Assembly: GCF_003408705.1 (NCBI RefSeq) | Contig: NZ_QAYL01000007.1 | Location: 1 to 64,000, forward strand | DNA length: 64,000 nt | Reading direction: 5' to 3' | Origin: Mycobacterium uberis | Lineage (GTDB): Bacteria > Actinomycetota > Actinomycetes > Mycobacteriales > Mycobacteriaceae | Shown here: positions 9,150-18,829 of the stretch, piece after piece | Position numbering within the stretch: position 1 is the stretch's first letter | Layout of the letters: every line of letters begins with the position of its first letter | Made by a program: the position numbers and the translations under genes | The notes under the pieces: generated by a model | The model's input: the letters and a program-made list of their open reading frames with translations, nothing else | What the model was told of the DNA's origin: nothing | Databases searched by the model: none

Positions 9150-10998
9150 GCAACATAGCCATGACTATTTCGCCGCCCGAGCAAAGGGTGGAATCTTCCT
9201 GATCACGTTCGACGCCAATGGATCCGACCATAATCACCCGGAGAATCCCAGCGGGATGCAACTATCCACTGACGTCGCAGTCAATGCGCATCGGGTGCTG
9301 GTAAGGGTAGTCTATGAGTACGACATCAAAATCCAACTTCAAGTCGTGCGCGCTGGGCCTGACAGGCTAGGGTGGGAGATATTCGGCGTCACGTCCTTAG
9401 GGCCGTCGATGATTCCCTTCTATCTGACCTAGCGTCCGTCAGCCGAGATCAGCGAATAGCGACTTTATCGAGTGTTCAACTTATTTCACAAAGCTACAGC
9501 GCGACATACCGTCGAGTCCGGACACGACGGCATTAAGCTACACATGGGCTCTTTCCTTGCTCCGCAACATAATCACAGTACCGATGACTACCGGAGTTAC
9601 TCGGCTCGGAGTTGAGTCCGTGTGGTGCTGCAGACACTAGACGGGATTAGATCCGAGATCGGCTCTGCCCTGCCGACCACACTACGTACTTCCGGGTACG
9701 AACGAGTCACCGACGGGTGACCGATATATGAAACCGGATAGATAACAACCTAACTCGTCGTCTCAGGCGGATGCGCTCGGAGGCATGATCGATCGGCTTA
9801 TCACCAGAACGGTCAACGACACTGACAACGGCGAGGAAGTCAACGTCGGTACCGTAACCGCAGTTAAGCAAACTGTTGACATGCTGACGATCGCCCTCGG
9901 CCGAATTTACCACCCCATTAGGGAAAGACATACTATAGCCTATAAGCATACCGATTTCATAGCAATGGAGCGTCTGCTGTTGGCCTATCCCAACCTGCTC
10001 CACAAACTGCTATCTGGGCAGGCGAGCCGAGTCCGTAAGTGCATCTCCTATGCAAACAGTATAGATGCAATAAGAACAGCGATTTTCGGTCGACTGTGCC
10101 GCAATTCCCACAATGGCAAAGAGCGCGAACTAGCAGCACCCCGTGCCACTTGCGCCAAGCACGTAGTGGTGAGTGTCGGCAGCCCAACCGGTCTCAAAGC
10201 CGCTCGCGTTGCCACCAAACGAGGTCACCACGTCACGCTTTTCGAAATTAGCGGCCAACTGCGCGAGGCCTTATGTTAAAGGCGTAGCGTACGCTTGGAG
10301 AGTCAGTCATTTTCATGATACCTATGCAACGATATCAAGCATAGCCCCGGAAAAGTACAGCTGGGCCACGTTGTTTCTCACGTCAATCAGACCGGATGCG
10401 ATGGTGGTAGCTACCGGTAGCTAAGTCACCGTGCCGGCAATCCCGTGCACCGACCTACCCCACATAAACACTGGCACCAGGTTACATGATATTCTTGGCA
10501 GTTAGGCAAAATCCGCGGATTCAACCTGACAACGGCTGAGCACTTCTTAGTGGTCGGTTGGCTGCATCTGCTGGTACACCCCGCCGCCGTTCGAGTCGCC
10601 ACCTTGCACATAGATGAAGATCGGTCGACGAGTCGACATCATTGATGGTGGCCTTGTCGCCCTCGAACTTATCGAATTTTTGACCTGTTGTGGCCGCCTA
10701 GTGTCAATACTCGAGGCCATCAAAGACATTGCTCCAAAAGGCAGTAACAAACGCAAGACCGAACACATGGATCGCCTCAACAGGTTAGATGTCACCATTT
10801 ATGTTCGCGCAGAGGTCAAGCGGGTCAGGGTCGGCGGTGTGGTATTCACTCATTGGTGGTGAAGTTACCCGGGAACTTGCCGTCCACAGCGTCATGCTGA
10901 CCGGAACACTCGAGCCCGACACCGCCCTGTTAGACGACGTGGTTGCCAGCTATGGCCAGTATCGATGTATATGCCGCCGACGATTGCAGCGGCGTTAG
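9150..10998 (+). pseudogene. OYE/FadH-like flavin oxidoreductase pseudogene
   Basis: Plus-strand pieces spell out a 2,4-dienoyl-CoA reductase-like Old Yellow Enzyme with a C-terminal FAD/NAD domain. Seen in order: ARAKGGIFLITFDANGSD (about 9175), NAHRVLVRVVYEYDIKIQLQ (about 9290), DFIAMERLLLAYPNLLHKLLSG (about 9950), ERELAAPRATCAKHVVVSVG and GLKAARVATKRGHHVTLFE (10110-10240), then DAMVVATGS-stop-VTVPAIPCTDLPHINTGTRL (10400-10490) and VDIIDGGLVALELIEF (10620). Several frameshifts and in-frame stops make it non-functional. Mtb has no gene of this type between adhB and Rv0760c, so it is an extra ancestral gene. Confidence 0.8.
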
Positions 10999-11070
10999 CC
11001 TTATTCGTAAAGTAATCGAGGACAGCGCGCGTGCGGTGTGCATCATTTAATTACACAAAGGATATTCCAC

Positions 11071-11487
11071 CATGGCCCAAGTAGTTGACTCCCGGCACTG
11101 ACCGCGTCGCAGTCAGTCGTCGTGGTGCTTGCGCGGAAGCCCACGACTGCTCGTGCTGGCTGGCTCTAATGGTCGACGATTTCTTCACCGAAGAACCGAT
11201 TGGTAAGTCCATCACCAACCCGGATGGCACCGGCTTCCGAAGCAAGAAAGCCGTCAGCTTCATCTACTACATCAACATTACGGCTAAATCAGTTGACTGA
11301 TCATATGCGAAGAGAAGTTTCCCTCCAGCTCGTCCGTATTATTTTGCTAAAAAGTAAATTTGGAGCAGGATTCACCAGCACCGTTCGTGGGATGTTCACC
11401 TACCGCATTAACGACGCCGGACTCATCATCAACATGCTCGGGTACTGGAATCGCGACGCCATGGCGTTCGGTAAGGAAAAAGTGAGC
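11071..11487 (+). pseudogene. Rv0760c-like (SnoaL/ketosteroid isomerase fold) pseudogene
   Basis: Fragments match the small NTF2-fold protein Rv0760c, structurally related to ketosteroid isomerases. Seen are WLALMVDDFFTEEPIGKSIT and NPDGTGFRSKKAV, then after a frameshift FGAGFTSTVRGMFTYRINDA, GLIINMLGYWN and MAFGKEK. The ATG at 11071 (MAQVVDSRH) is followed within ten codons by a stop or frameshift. Order adhB - Rv0760c - Rv0759c is as in Mtb. Confidence 0.85.
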
Positions 11488-11544
11488 CACAGAATACTGC
11501 TAGCCGTTCTTAAATCATTTGTTTCACTATGTCATCAACGGTAA

Positions 11545-11930
11545 CTGAGCAGTGGTTTTGGTCAGTGGTCTCCGATAGTTCCAAAGCATGGGTTCGGGTT
11601 GTATCGTTGATCGGGAGGCGATCGCAGCTGGTTTTGACACGTTGGACAGAGTGGCTGCGCCGAGCATGTGCAACCCCACCACCAACGCTCCCAACCGTGA
11701 ACGACCCAACCTTCTAGACAAACCATGGACAAAGAAACCCGGAGCCCCACCCAACACAACCATGATGCGCTCAACATCGCGTTGCGTACCCTGCTGACGC
11801 GGGAAAATGTTTCAGCACAATGGCTTACCTTCCTCACGCGTTGTCACCACGACACTAAGAAAGCTGAAAGCCATCGCCAGCAAAGGACTCAACGGCAGGG
11901 ATACTACCTTGCCTATAGAACAACGTGATC
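11545..11930 (+). pseudogene. Possible 13E12-repeat (DUF222) protein remnant
   Basis: Plus-strand frames give REAIAAGFDTLDRVAA followed by NRERPNLLDK and, after a shift, HDALNIALRTLLTRENVSAQ. This resembles the opening of mycobacterial 13E12-repeat proteins (LD.LD....L....ER...L..LE..RR.LP...H). The match is loose and the frame is broken at least twice. It could be unrelated decayed coding sequence. Confidence 0.35.
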
Positions 11931-12370
11931 CACCTTGCTCAGGATACGCGTCATTACTTTGCGATTTTCGATAAAGGAAAAGCCCTAGTGCTTATCATAT
12001 CAGATGATTCTCCTCCACGGAGGAACAAATTACATTGTATACCAAGGACTGTAGCTATACTCCGCCCGGCTGTTCCGTGCGACTATAGCGAAGTTCTCCA
12101 CATCACCCCCAACACCGCCTGCTCCAACCTGGCGGTTGAGCCATCCGAAAACACGTCAACAGTGACACTGGACACTGAATGGATCCCATCACTCCACACT
12201 TGACCGCAGTGAACCGCGAATTAAATTAACATCTTCTGGCATCCCAAGAAACTCTTACGTGACGGAGACGATGACGAGGACAACAATCCAAGTGTAGTGT
12301 AACTACCCTGTACACCTAGCGCTCTGGGACACATCCCCTAACGGTGTTTCATCGTACATATGCTAAGGCC

Positions 12371-12775
12371 ATGGCGACTATCTTCACCAAAATCATTAAC
12401 CGTGAACTACCAGGCCGTTTCGTCTACGAGGACGACGACATCGTCGCATTCCTCACTATTGAACCGATGATACAAGGCCACACGCTGGTAGTACCACGCG
12501 CCGAGATCGATCAATGGCAGAACATAGATCCTGCGATATTTGGCCGCGTCATGGTCGTAAGCCAGTTGATCGGCAAAGCCGTATGTCAGGCATTCAACAC
12601 TGAGCGGGCCGGGGTGATCATCGCCGGATTGGAAGTACCCCACCTGCACGTCCATGTGTTTCCTACGCGCAGCCTGAGCGACTTTGGCTTTGCCAACATC
12701 GACCGCAACCCGTCACCGGAATCTCTCGATGCGGCACAGGCCAAAATCAAGGCAGCCCTGGCTCAACTAGCGTGA
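12371..12775 (+). CDS. HIT-family nucleotide-binding protein (Rv0759c-like)
   Basis: This intact 134-residue histidine-triad protein probably hydrolyses or binds purine nucleoside phosphates (HINT-like). It opens [20 protein letters not shown], the HIT N-terminal signature, and carries the triad PHLHVHVFP near residues 96-104. I chose the ATG at 12371 (MATIFTKI), which matches the family start, over the upstream in-frame start. It is convergent with the broken phoR gene, as in Mtb. It is one of few intact genes in this 10-kb block, which suggests continued selection. Confidence 0.93.
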   Translation: MATIFTKIINRELPGRFVYEDDDIVAFLTIEPMIQGHTLVVPRAEIDQWQNIDPAIFGRVMVVSQLIGKAVCQAFNTERAGVIIAGLEVPHLHVHVFPTRSLSDFGFANIDRNPSPESLDAAQAKIKAALAQLA

Positions 12776-12825
12776 GCTGGCGGTTGTTGCTGTGCTCAAA
12801 CGTACACAGGCACCTTGCTAATCCG

Positions 12826-14221
12826 CGGTAATGTAACACGGAAGCAGCAACCTGACCTCGATGCGGCTGTCACGGTAACCACACCGCCGTGGACGCCCCA
12901 CCAATGAGTCAACGATCGATAATTTCAGTCCGGTACCGCCACTGACCCAGGCGCGAGATAAGTCAAATGCTATAGAATAGCTTGAAAATCCACAGGGCAT
13001 CCTCCAGACTGATACCTGGGCTCTTATCAGCGACTTCGCCCACCGAGTCGTTGCCATCGGTGCCGACTCGTACGGCGACACCGGCGTCTTCCGAGCTGTG
13101 CTGTAAGGCATTGGCAACAAGGTTGCTCAACACCTAGCGTATCCGGGGCTCATCGCTATGCCCCTAAGAGGGTATTTAGCCGTCGAAGACTTCCATGGTA
13201 CTCGTGCGGTTAGGGTCGATCACCTGCGCGTCGTGCACGACATCGCTGGCCAGCACCAACAAGTCCATTCGACGGTGTTCGAGCAACCGTTGTACATCCA
13301 GGCAGGCCAACAGTAAATCATCCATCAACAGACTCATCCGGCTTGCCTCACCTTCTGCTCCGCGACATCAAGATGACCACGTCACGGGCAGCACCCTGCC
13401 GATACAACTCAGCAAACCCGCGAATGGTGATTAACGAGGTACGCGGTTCGTGGCTAGCGTCGGTGATGAACCGCCGCATCCGGTCCTCTGAACCACGGGC
13501 TTTCTTGGCAGAAGACGCCGAAGATGCCAGCGCTTCCTGAAGCTAGGTACGCCTTCCTTTTAACGCCAACGAAAGTCGTCCCACCTTGGTTCGGGGATCA
13601 CGTTCCGGCATGCGGAGATCCAGCTAGCCCGCGGCTATCGGCGCAGTGGTTTAATCGATTTCGGCCAGCGGTCGCAGACTAGGGTGCACAACCGGATAAC
13701 CGGCAATCCCGACCACAATCAGAACCACTATTCCGATGTCGAACTGCGACCAGACCGTGTGCCGCACATCGGACAGATCGATTGCCATCATGGTAAGACC
13801 GTACGGCCTCCGCACCGACATCCGCTTGTCACCGAATATTCGAGTTCGTTGACCGAGGAAAAGGTCGTAGGATTAGGGCTCACGTCATTGTTGGACGGGA
13901 ACGCCGGTTCGGCGTTGCGGTCATTGATGACCGTAAAGGTGGTACCATCGGCACCAACACCCCATATATAAAACTTTGACATATATAAAACTTTGACGGC
14001 GGCCGGCCTGGGCCGAGAACCACGTAGGGCGGATCGGTCCCTGATTGCCGTGGTGCCTGCACCCAGCTGTAGGATGCGTGGAGTCAATGCGGCTTGCCAA
14101 GCTACAGCACAGAATCATAGCTGCGATCCCAGAAATTGCTAGACCGCAAGGGAGCAACACTAGGATAACGGCAACCAAGCCGACCCGCAACGGCATTCTA
14201 CTTCGAAAACTATTGTGCCAT
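12826..14221 (-). pseudogene. phoR: phoR sensor kinase pseudogene
   Basis: Broken remains of the PhoR membrane histidine kinase. The N-terminal membrane segment is MPLRVGLVAVILVLLPCGLA (from 14196), with the probable original ATG at 14221 followed by a frameshift. The sensor region gives GVGADGTTFTVINDRNAEP and FPSNNDVSPNPTTFSS. The H-box near 13470 reads FITDASHEPRTSL, with the usual ELRTPL changed. The ATP-binding end gives LSNLVANALQHS and SGGTGLKLSIVDSLVG near 12900. Multiple frameshifts separate these, one coinciding with a 17-bp tandem duplication. It follows phoP as in the normal phoPR operon. Confidence 0.92.
13964..13997 (-). repeat. 17-bp tandem duplication inside phoR
   Basis: The 17-base sequence at 13964-13980 is exactly repeated at 13981-13997. 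Because 17 is not a multiple of three, the second copy shifts the phoR frame: the minus translation goes from PPSKFYI into a wrong frame, and the correct frame resumes as SKFYIWGVGADG in another register. Confidence 0.95.
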
Positions 14222-14237
14222 AACCGTACTCAACTAT

Positions 14238-14983
14238 CTAGCTGAATCGCTGGTGGCAACTCAGCGTGGCTCCCGCAACCACGTAGCCCACCCCGCGCAA
14301 AGCATGCAGCAACCGCTTCTCCCCGGTGTCAACCTTGCCGGTGCAGGCACGACACATAGGACCCGCCTACGTTGACGTCGTGCCCAAAGTCATAGCACCA
14401 CACGTTATCGAAGACCTTGGTTTTGCTCAAAACTGTACCGGCGTTGATCACAAAGTAACGCAGCAAAGTGAATTCGATGGGAGAAGATGATACCGATTCA
14501 CCGGCCTTCCAGACCTCGTAGGTCTCCTCGTCGAGTTCGACATTAGCGAAGGTCAAGCTGTCATTGCGAGATTCTACCCTGCCTTTGCTGGCGCAGCGCA
14601 GAATGACTCGCAGCCAAACGACGACCTCCTCGAGGCTGAACGGCTTTGTCATATAGTCGTCATCGCCCAGGGTTAGACTGGCGATCTTATCCTGCAGCGA
14701 ATCGCGCACAGTCAGGAACTAATGCCGAAGCGCCAATGCCGTCGGCACGCAGCCGGCGCAGCGCCCCGAAACCGTCTATCCCCGACATAATCACATCCAG
14801 GATCACCGCGTCCAGCCGAGCTTCGCGAGCACGGTCCAGCGCCGCAGCTCTATTAGTCACGGTGTTAACCTCAAAGCCCTGCAATTTGAGGCTAACCGCA
14901 AGCAGTTCGACAATGTTAGCTTCGTCGTCGACAACGAGAACGCTTGCCTTCGAAATGATCTCGCCAGGGGTTACCACCGTCAA
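14238..14983 (-). pseudogene. phoP: phoP response regulator pseudogene
   Basis: OmpR/PhoB-type response regulator broken by at least two frameshifts. The receiver start (ASVLVVDDEANIVELL, phosphoacceptor region AVILDVIMSGIDG) is in one frame to about 14700. The remainder (DSLQDKIASLTLGDDDYMTK and the DNA-binding domain ending GGSYVSCLHRQ) is in another. The final EKRLLHALRGVGYV is in a third frame, reaching a stop at 14238. In the winged helix, normally conserved residues are also altered (family VESYVSYLRRK versus GGSYVSCLHRQ). No single product can contain both domains. Confidence 0.9.
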
Positions 14984-15130
14984 CAGTTCACATATCGAAC
15001 GTGGTTAGATACTACCTTCCCACCCATTGTTTAGTTCCTGGGAACGAACTGCCAGGAGTCTGCTAATAATCGCCTCAGCTGCCAGGACCCTGCTGAGGTT
15101 TTCTGAATGCGTTACAAATAAACTCACGCC

Positions 15131-15853
15131 ATGAACCTGGGCAAAAGCATCGTAACTATGGTGACCGTGCCCATACGATTCGGGTTTGCCGCAGCGGAGA
15201 CGAGCCTGAACCTTGCCAGCGCTGGCCTTCGCCTGGCGAAGCAAGCGCTGGGTGACAGAGACAACACCGGCTCGAACACAATGGCCAGCATGCTGGGAAT
15301 CGAGGACGCACTGGCGCGCGCCAACCGGCTGGCCAGACTACTGGATGACGATGCACCACTGGGACGCGCGATCGCGCCCGAAGGGCCGGTAGATCGCTTG
15401 TTGCGCCCGGGCGGGTTGGTCGATCTGGTGACAGCACCTGGCGGTTTACTTGACCGCTTGACCGAAGAAGGCGGCGGGTTACAGTGCGTGTTGCAGCCAG
15501 GCAAGCTGGCCAATCAACTGCTCGCGACGGACAGGTTAATCGAGAGAATCCTCTCCGATGGCGGGCTAGCCGACCGGTTACTCTCCGAGGACGGCCTGAT
15601 CGACAAGCTGACGGCTAAAGACGGACCACTCGAACAGCTCACCGACCTCGTTGACACCCTAGGTCGACTGACGCCCGGGATGGAAGCGCTGGAGCCCACT
15701 ATCGCCACTCTGCAAGACGCCGTCTCCGCACTGACCCTGGTAGTCAACCCGCTCAGCAACATGGCCGAACGCATCCCGCTGCCGCACCGCTCGCCTCGGC
15801 ACCCACCCTCCCGGTCTGTGCGGTCGCAACGCGTCATCGATGCCGACGAATGA
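15131..15853 (+). CDS. Conserved protein with tandem Leu/Asp-rich repeats (Rv0756c-like)
   Basis: This intact 240-residue protein of unknown function matches Mtb Rv0756c in length, position and orientation relative to phoP. After an N-terminal segment (MNLGKSIVTMVTVPIRFGFA) that could touch the membrane, residues about 75-180 are built from imperfect 11-13-residue units of the type GGLVDLV, GGLLDRLT, GGLADRLLSE, DGLIDKLT. The basic C-terminus (PLPHRSPRHPPSRSVRSQR) is probably unstructured. No catalytic motif is visible. It is divergent from the dead phoP and is followed by tRNA-Thr. Its retention while phoPR decayed suggests an independent role. Confidence 0.85.
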   Translation: MNLGKSIVTMVTVPIRFGFAAAETSLNLASAGLRLAKQALGDRDNTGSNTMASMLGIEDALARANRLARLLDDDAPLGRAIAPEGPVDRLLRPGGLVDLVTAPGGLLDRLTEEGGGLQCVLQPGKLANQLLATDRLIERILSDGGLADRLLSEDGLIDKLTAKDGPLEQLTDLVDTLGRLTPGMEALEPTIATLQDAVSALTLVVNPLSNMAERIPLPHRSPRHPPSRSVRSQRVIDADE

Positions 15854-15877
15854 GCAGCTAGGCTTGCACTGGTTTAC

Positions 15878-15952
15878 GCCTCCTTAGCTCAGTGGTAGAG
15901 CACTCGCCTTGTAAGCGAGCGGTCGTCAGTTCAATCCTGACAGGGGGCTCCA
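15878..15952 (+). tRNA. tRNA-Thr (UGU)
   Basis: A 75-nt tRNA with the CCA end encoded. The 7-bp acceptor stem pairs GCCTCCT with AGGGGGC, with one T-G pair. The D-arm is GCTCAGTGGTAGAGC, the anticodon stem-loop CTCGC-CTTGTAA-GCGAG has TGT at 15910-15912, and the T-loop is TTCAATC. The discriminator base is T. Confidence 0.96.
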
Positions 15953-16598
15953 ACTGTCACTACCCGCGCGGTCTGAGCGAGCAGTTACCGCAGCAGGTTG
16001 GTAAAGTCGATCGATAGGCCAGCCAGGCTGCCACCCACTTAGTCTGTCACGTCCCGAGTTACCACAGCGGGGAACTGAACCGTCGTCGCGGCGACCTCGC
16101 TAACACTGTTTCGAACCGCGTTAACGATCGTCGTCGGATCACCAGTGCAACAAGTAGTGTCCCAATGTCGGTAAGACGCAAATTGCGGCGCCATCATCAG
16201 GACCCACGCGTCGACAAACAGCTCGGCCGGCAACGAAGTCAGTGAAACCAACTGACTAACGTCCAGCCAAGTTGAGGATCGCCCTGCACCACGAAAACGC
16301 CGGTGTTGGATAACGAAGTGAGCAAACATGAGCAAAAAATGGCTAGAGTAAATATATTTGGTAATCTGGCTGTTCATGGCCTAGATTAACTGGACTACAT
16401 CTAGAGTAAATATGTTGTTTACAGTGTGCTGGTAATACCCTAGTCGGAAATCACTCCGTTAACTATTGAGGGTACCTGGCGCCAACATCGACACGAAAGA
16501 AAGTCCGAACGTCCAGACGTAAGCCTGCAGGGTTGACCTATGGTCAAACCCCGAGAATGACGGCGTTGATCTAACTGAGCTCGACCAGCAACTATGAG
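15953..16598. other. Decayed stretch with an unassigned minus-strand frame
   Basis: A minus-strand frame at 16039-16377 reads coding-like at its end (FVDAWVLMMAPQFASY, then NAVRNSVSEVAATTVQFPAV) and continues past a stop as GGSLAGLSIDFTNLLR. It may be the C-terminal remnant of the protein whose PE start lies at 16784, but no family could be assigned. Confidence 0.35.
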
Positions 16599-16784
16599 CT
16601 AAACCAACCCCAGTATGCCAAACAACACCGCAGTGGCGGCCGACAACTCATCACCGCTCGCCACCAACAACTCAATCGTCGGGGCGACTGCAGCCAGATT
16701 GCCGGCCATCACTGCCGAACCGATCCGCGCTACCTCCGCTGCCGCCACCTCCAATATCCCTGGCGTCGCAAGAACAAACGACAT
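16599..16784 (-). pseudogene. PE-domain remnant
   Basis: A 61-residue frame begins MSFVLATPGILEVAAAEVAR and continues IGSAVMAGNLAAVAPTIELL, ASGDELSAATAVLFG, the classic first half of a PE domain. It then hits a stop where the family continues HG..YQ. Only the N-terminal part remains, so it is probably dead. A possible distal remainder lies at 16039-16377. Confidence 0.75.
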
Positions 16785-17824
16785 CGTCTGTCCTCTGTAT
16801 TATTGAGTACTAGACATCATGGCACCCAACACCAGAAAAACGAAAATCGATACCAACGAAACGAGTACCTAAGGTTTTCGATAGAATCACTTTCCCGACC
16901 GAGGCCCGCGAACACGTCGTTACCCAAGCCGAGAAACGCTCTGTTGCAACGGATATCGGCAGTATCTGTTATGTTTCGGTGTCGAGAGCCGATCAGAGTC
17001 GGTGCAAGATACATCCAGTTGAGTGTTATGGCGACGTCGGCGCCAAGCCGAGCCGCACACACCGCCACCATGGTCATCTTTCACCAGTAAGGCACGCACT
17101 GAACCAAGTCCCCCTTACAGCCAACAATGGCCATTGTGCTTGTGATCGCCGTGCTCGTGATACCGCTCAAGGTACGGCAGGTGCACCAGGCTACATTTTT
17201 GCTACGACACAAGACAACGTTCACTACCTACTAAGTTGAACCGCTAGGCGTATACATCGCCGAAATCGTCATGGGTTCGAACATTAATTTCTTTTACAGG
17301 TCGGCCGGCGAAATCGAGAAGGTCCGGTAACTGACCGCGGTGCCGGCCGCAAGCACACCGCTCGAGTCGAAAACCGATGCAAATCCCAGAGAGACCGTAA
17401 TCGATCGCAACAGCGTACCCTCCGGTTCGCTCAACGCCGCAGCAGTCAGCGGATTTGTCGTGACGGCCGTGCTGTTGGACTGATCAACCTGAAATCATCT
17501 TAAAGTGATGTTGATAGGTGTGATCGAAAGCGTGTGCGACGCAAATGCGATGTGCCCGGCCGATCTCCGGCATTGTACAGCGGAGATCAAGTCACCGCCG
17601 AGCAGCTGGTCAGCGATGGCTACATCACAAAGCAAAAAGGTTGCACGCCGTACACACCGCCCAACCCACGGTCCGTGACCTGGTATCTGCCAGGCTGTAC
17701 GCCAAACGTTGACGGGACAGGCGTCGTGAATTACGCCGATGCGCAACTGGGCGGCCATTTCCGCGACGACAGGGTAAACGGCCGGTGGCACATTGAATAT
17801 TTGTATTGTTAATAGCTTAGCAAA
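16785..17824. other. Unassigned decayed region
   Basis: No gene could be assigned. A plus-strand frame at 17534-17812 has protein-like composition toward its end (GCTPYTPPNPRSVTWYLPGC, then NYADAQLGGHFRDDRVNGRW) and could be the C-terminus of a lost Cys-containing exported protein. A short hydrophobic plus-strand stretch (MAIVLVIAVLVIPLKVR) occurs near 17125. Confidence 0.3.
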
Positions 17825-18500
17825 AAGTTTTGCTAACTATGACAGATCTGTGTTGCGTACCTGAACGCCGCACTCGGCAGGGTGATGAGCCGAGAAGAGT
17901 ATGGTGAGCCCAGGGTTCACCATCTCCTCAGTGATCCCGAATTTCATCGGGTCGATGCTGATCCCGACGGTATCCGGAGTGGCCTTGGCGGCATGAGCCT
18001 CGTTGTCGGTCCAAACGTTCACCTTGTTGGTCTATGGCGTGCGTTTGATAGCCATTATCGACAAGCCATCGGCGCCCTGCTGCGGGCCCAGTTGTACGAA
18101 TTTTGCGCCGTTGTTGGAGATGATGGAAACCAGCGCCGCGCCGACCCAACCTGCGGTCTGCTAATCCGTACTCGTCGACAGCAGTTACTAGGCGAACCGC
18201 ACTGCCAACTGCAAAACTTTGCTTCGCGGATGTGTGACATCAACCTCGGATGTGTGACATCAACCTAAGGCCACCGTCATGAAAGGTGGCAGCGTTGACC
18301 CGGACTGCACCTAGCAAATGAGTTTGTTAGACAGCCGCGACCAGTCAGCTAGCGACAGACTTCATCTAGACTTGGACGCCCACGACGACCACAATCAACA
18401 ACAAGACGACCGGAATGACCAATCGCAGCCCCGCCGATGTCTTGTCCCACACCCGCCGTACACTGCAGCCGGCGACGAGTGTACTAAAATTAATGCACTA
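17825..18500 (-). pseudogene. Membrane-anchored protein pseudogene at the Rv3483c position
   Basis: On the minus strand a hydrophobic anchor (SAGLRLVIPVVLLLIVVVVG, about 18380-18450) is followed, after stops and frameshifts, by coding-like sequence: VSIISNNGAKFVQLGPQQGA and VWTDNEAHAAKATPDTVGIS, then IDPMKFGITEEMVNPG. It is divergent from cpsA, as Rv3483c is from Rv3484 in Mtb. That position, not a recognised domain, is the reason for the label. A 20-bp tandem duplication at 18227-18266 lies inside it. Confidence 0.55.
18227..18266. repeat. 20-bp exact tandem duplication
   Basis: The 20-base unit at 18227-18246 is exactly repeated at 18247-18266, inside the Rv3483c-position pseudogene. Confidence 0.95.
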
Positions 18501-18829
18501 AATTGTTTGACGGGTACGAATTGAGGTCAATACAAGATTTAGACGCCTACTACTGAGGTCCTTCCGGCAAGGTCAGGCCCAAAGACCCCGCCGCAATCTT
18601 TAGCGAACTTGACGGATTTTCTCTAAATGATACTGATAACGGGCGAATCCGGACGAAAACTTCGCCACGTCCGACCAAGTGAGCCTGCCGATATCAACCT
18701 TCGCGTGCCCCATTCGATTGGGGGCTTAACAGATAGCTACCGCATACTTGACGCCATGCATCCTGCGACATCGCCACAAACCGCTGATGCGATGCTAACT
18801 GGTGTGTTAGTAATCGGTCGAGGTTTCTG

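Noticed and set aside
17534..17812. 92-residue Cys-containing plus-strand frame as a living secreted protein
   Set aside because: There is no start codon with ribosome site near the N-terminus, no signal peptide and no recognised family; kept only as possible remnant sequence.
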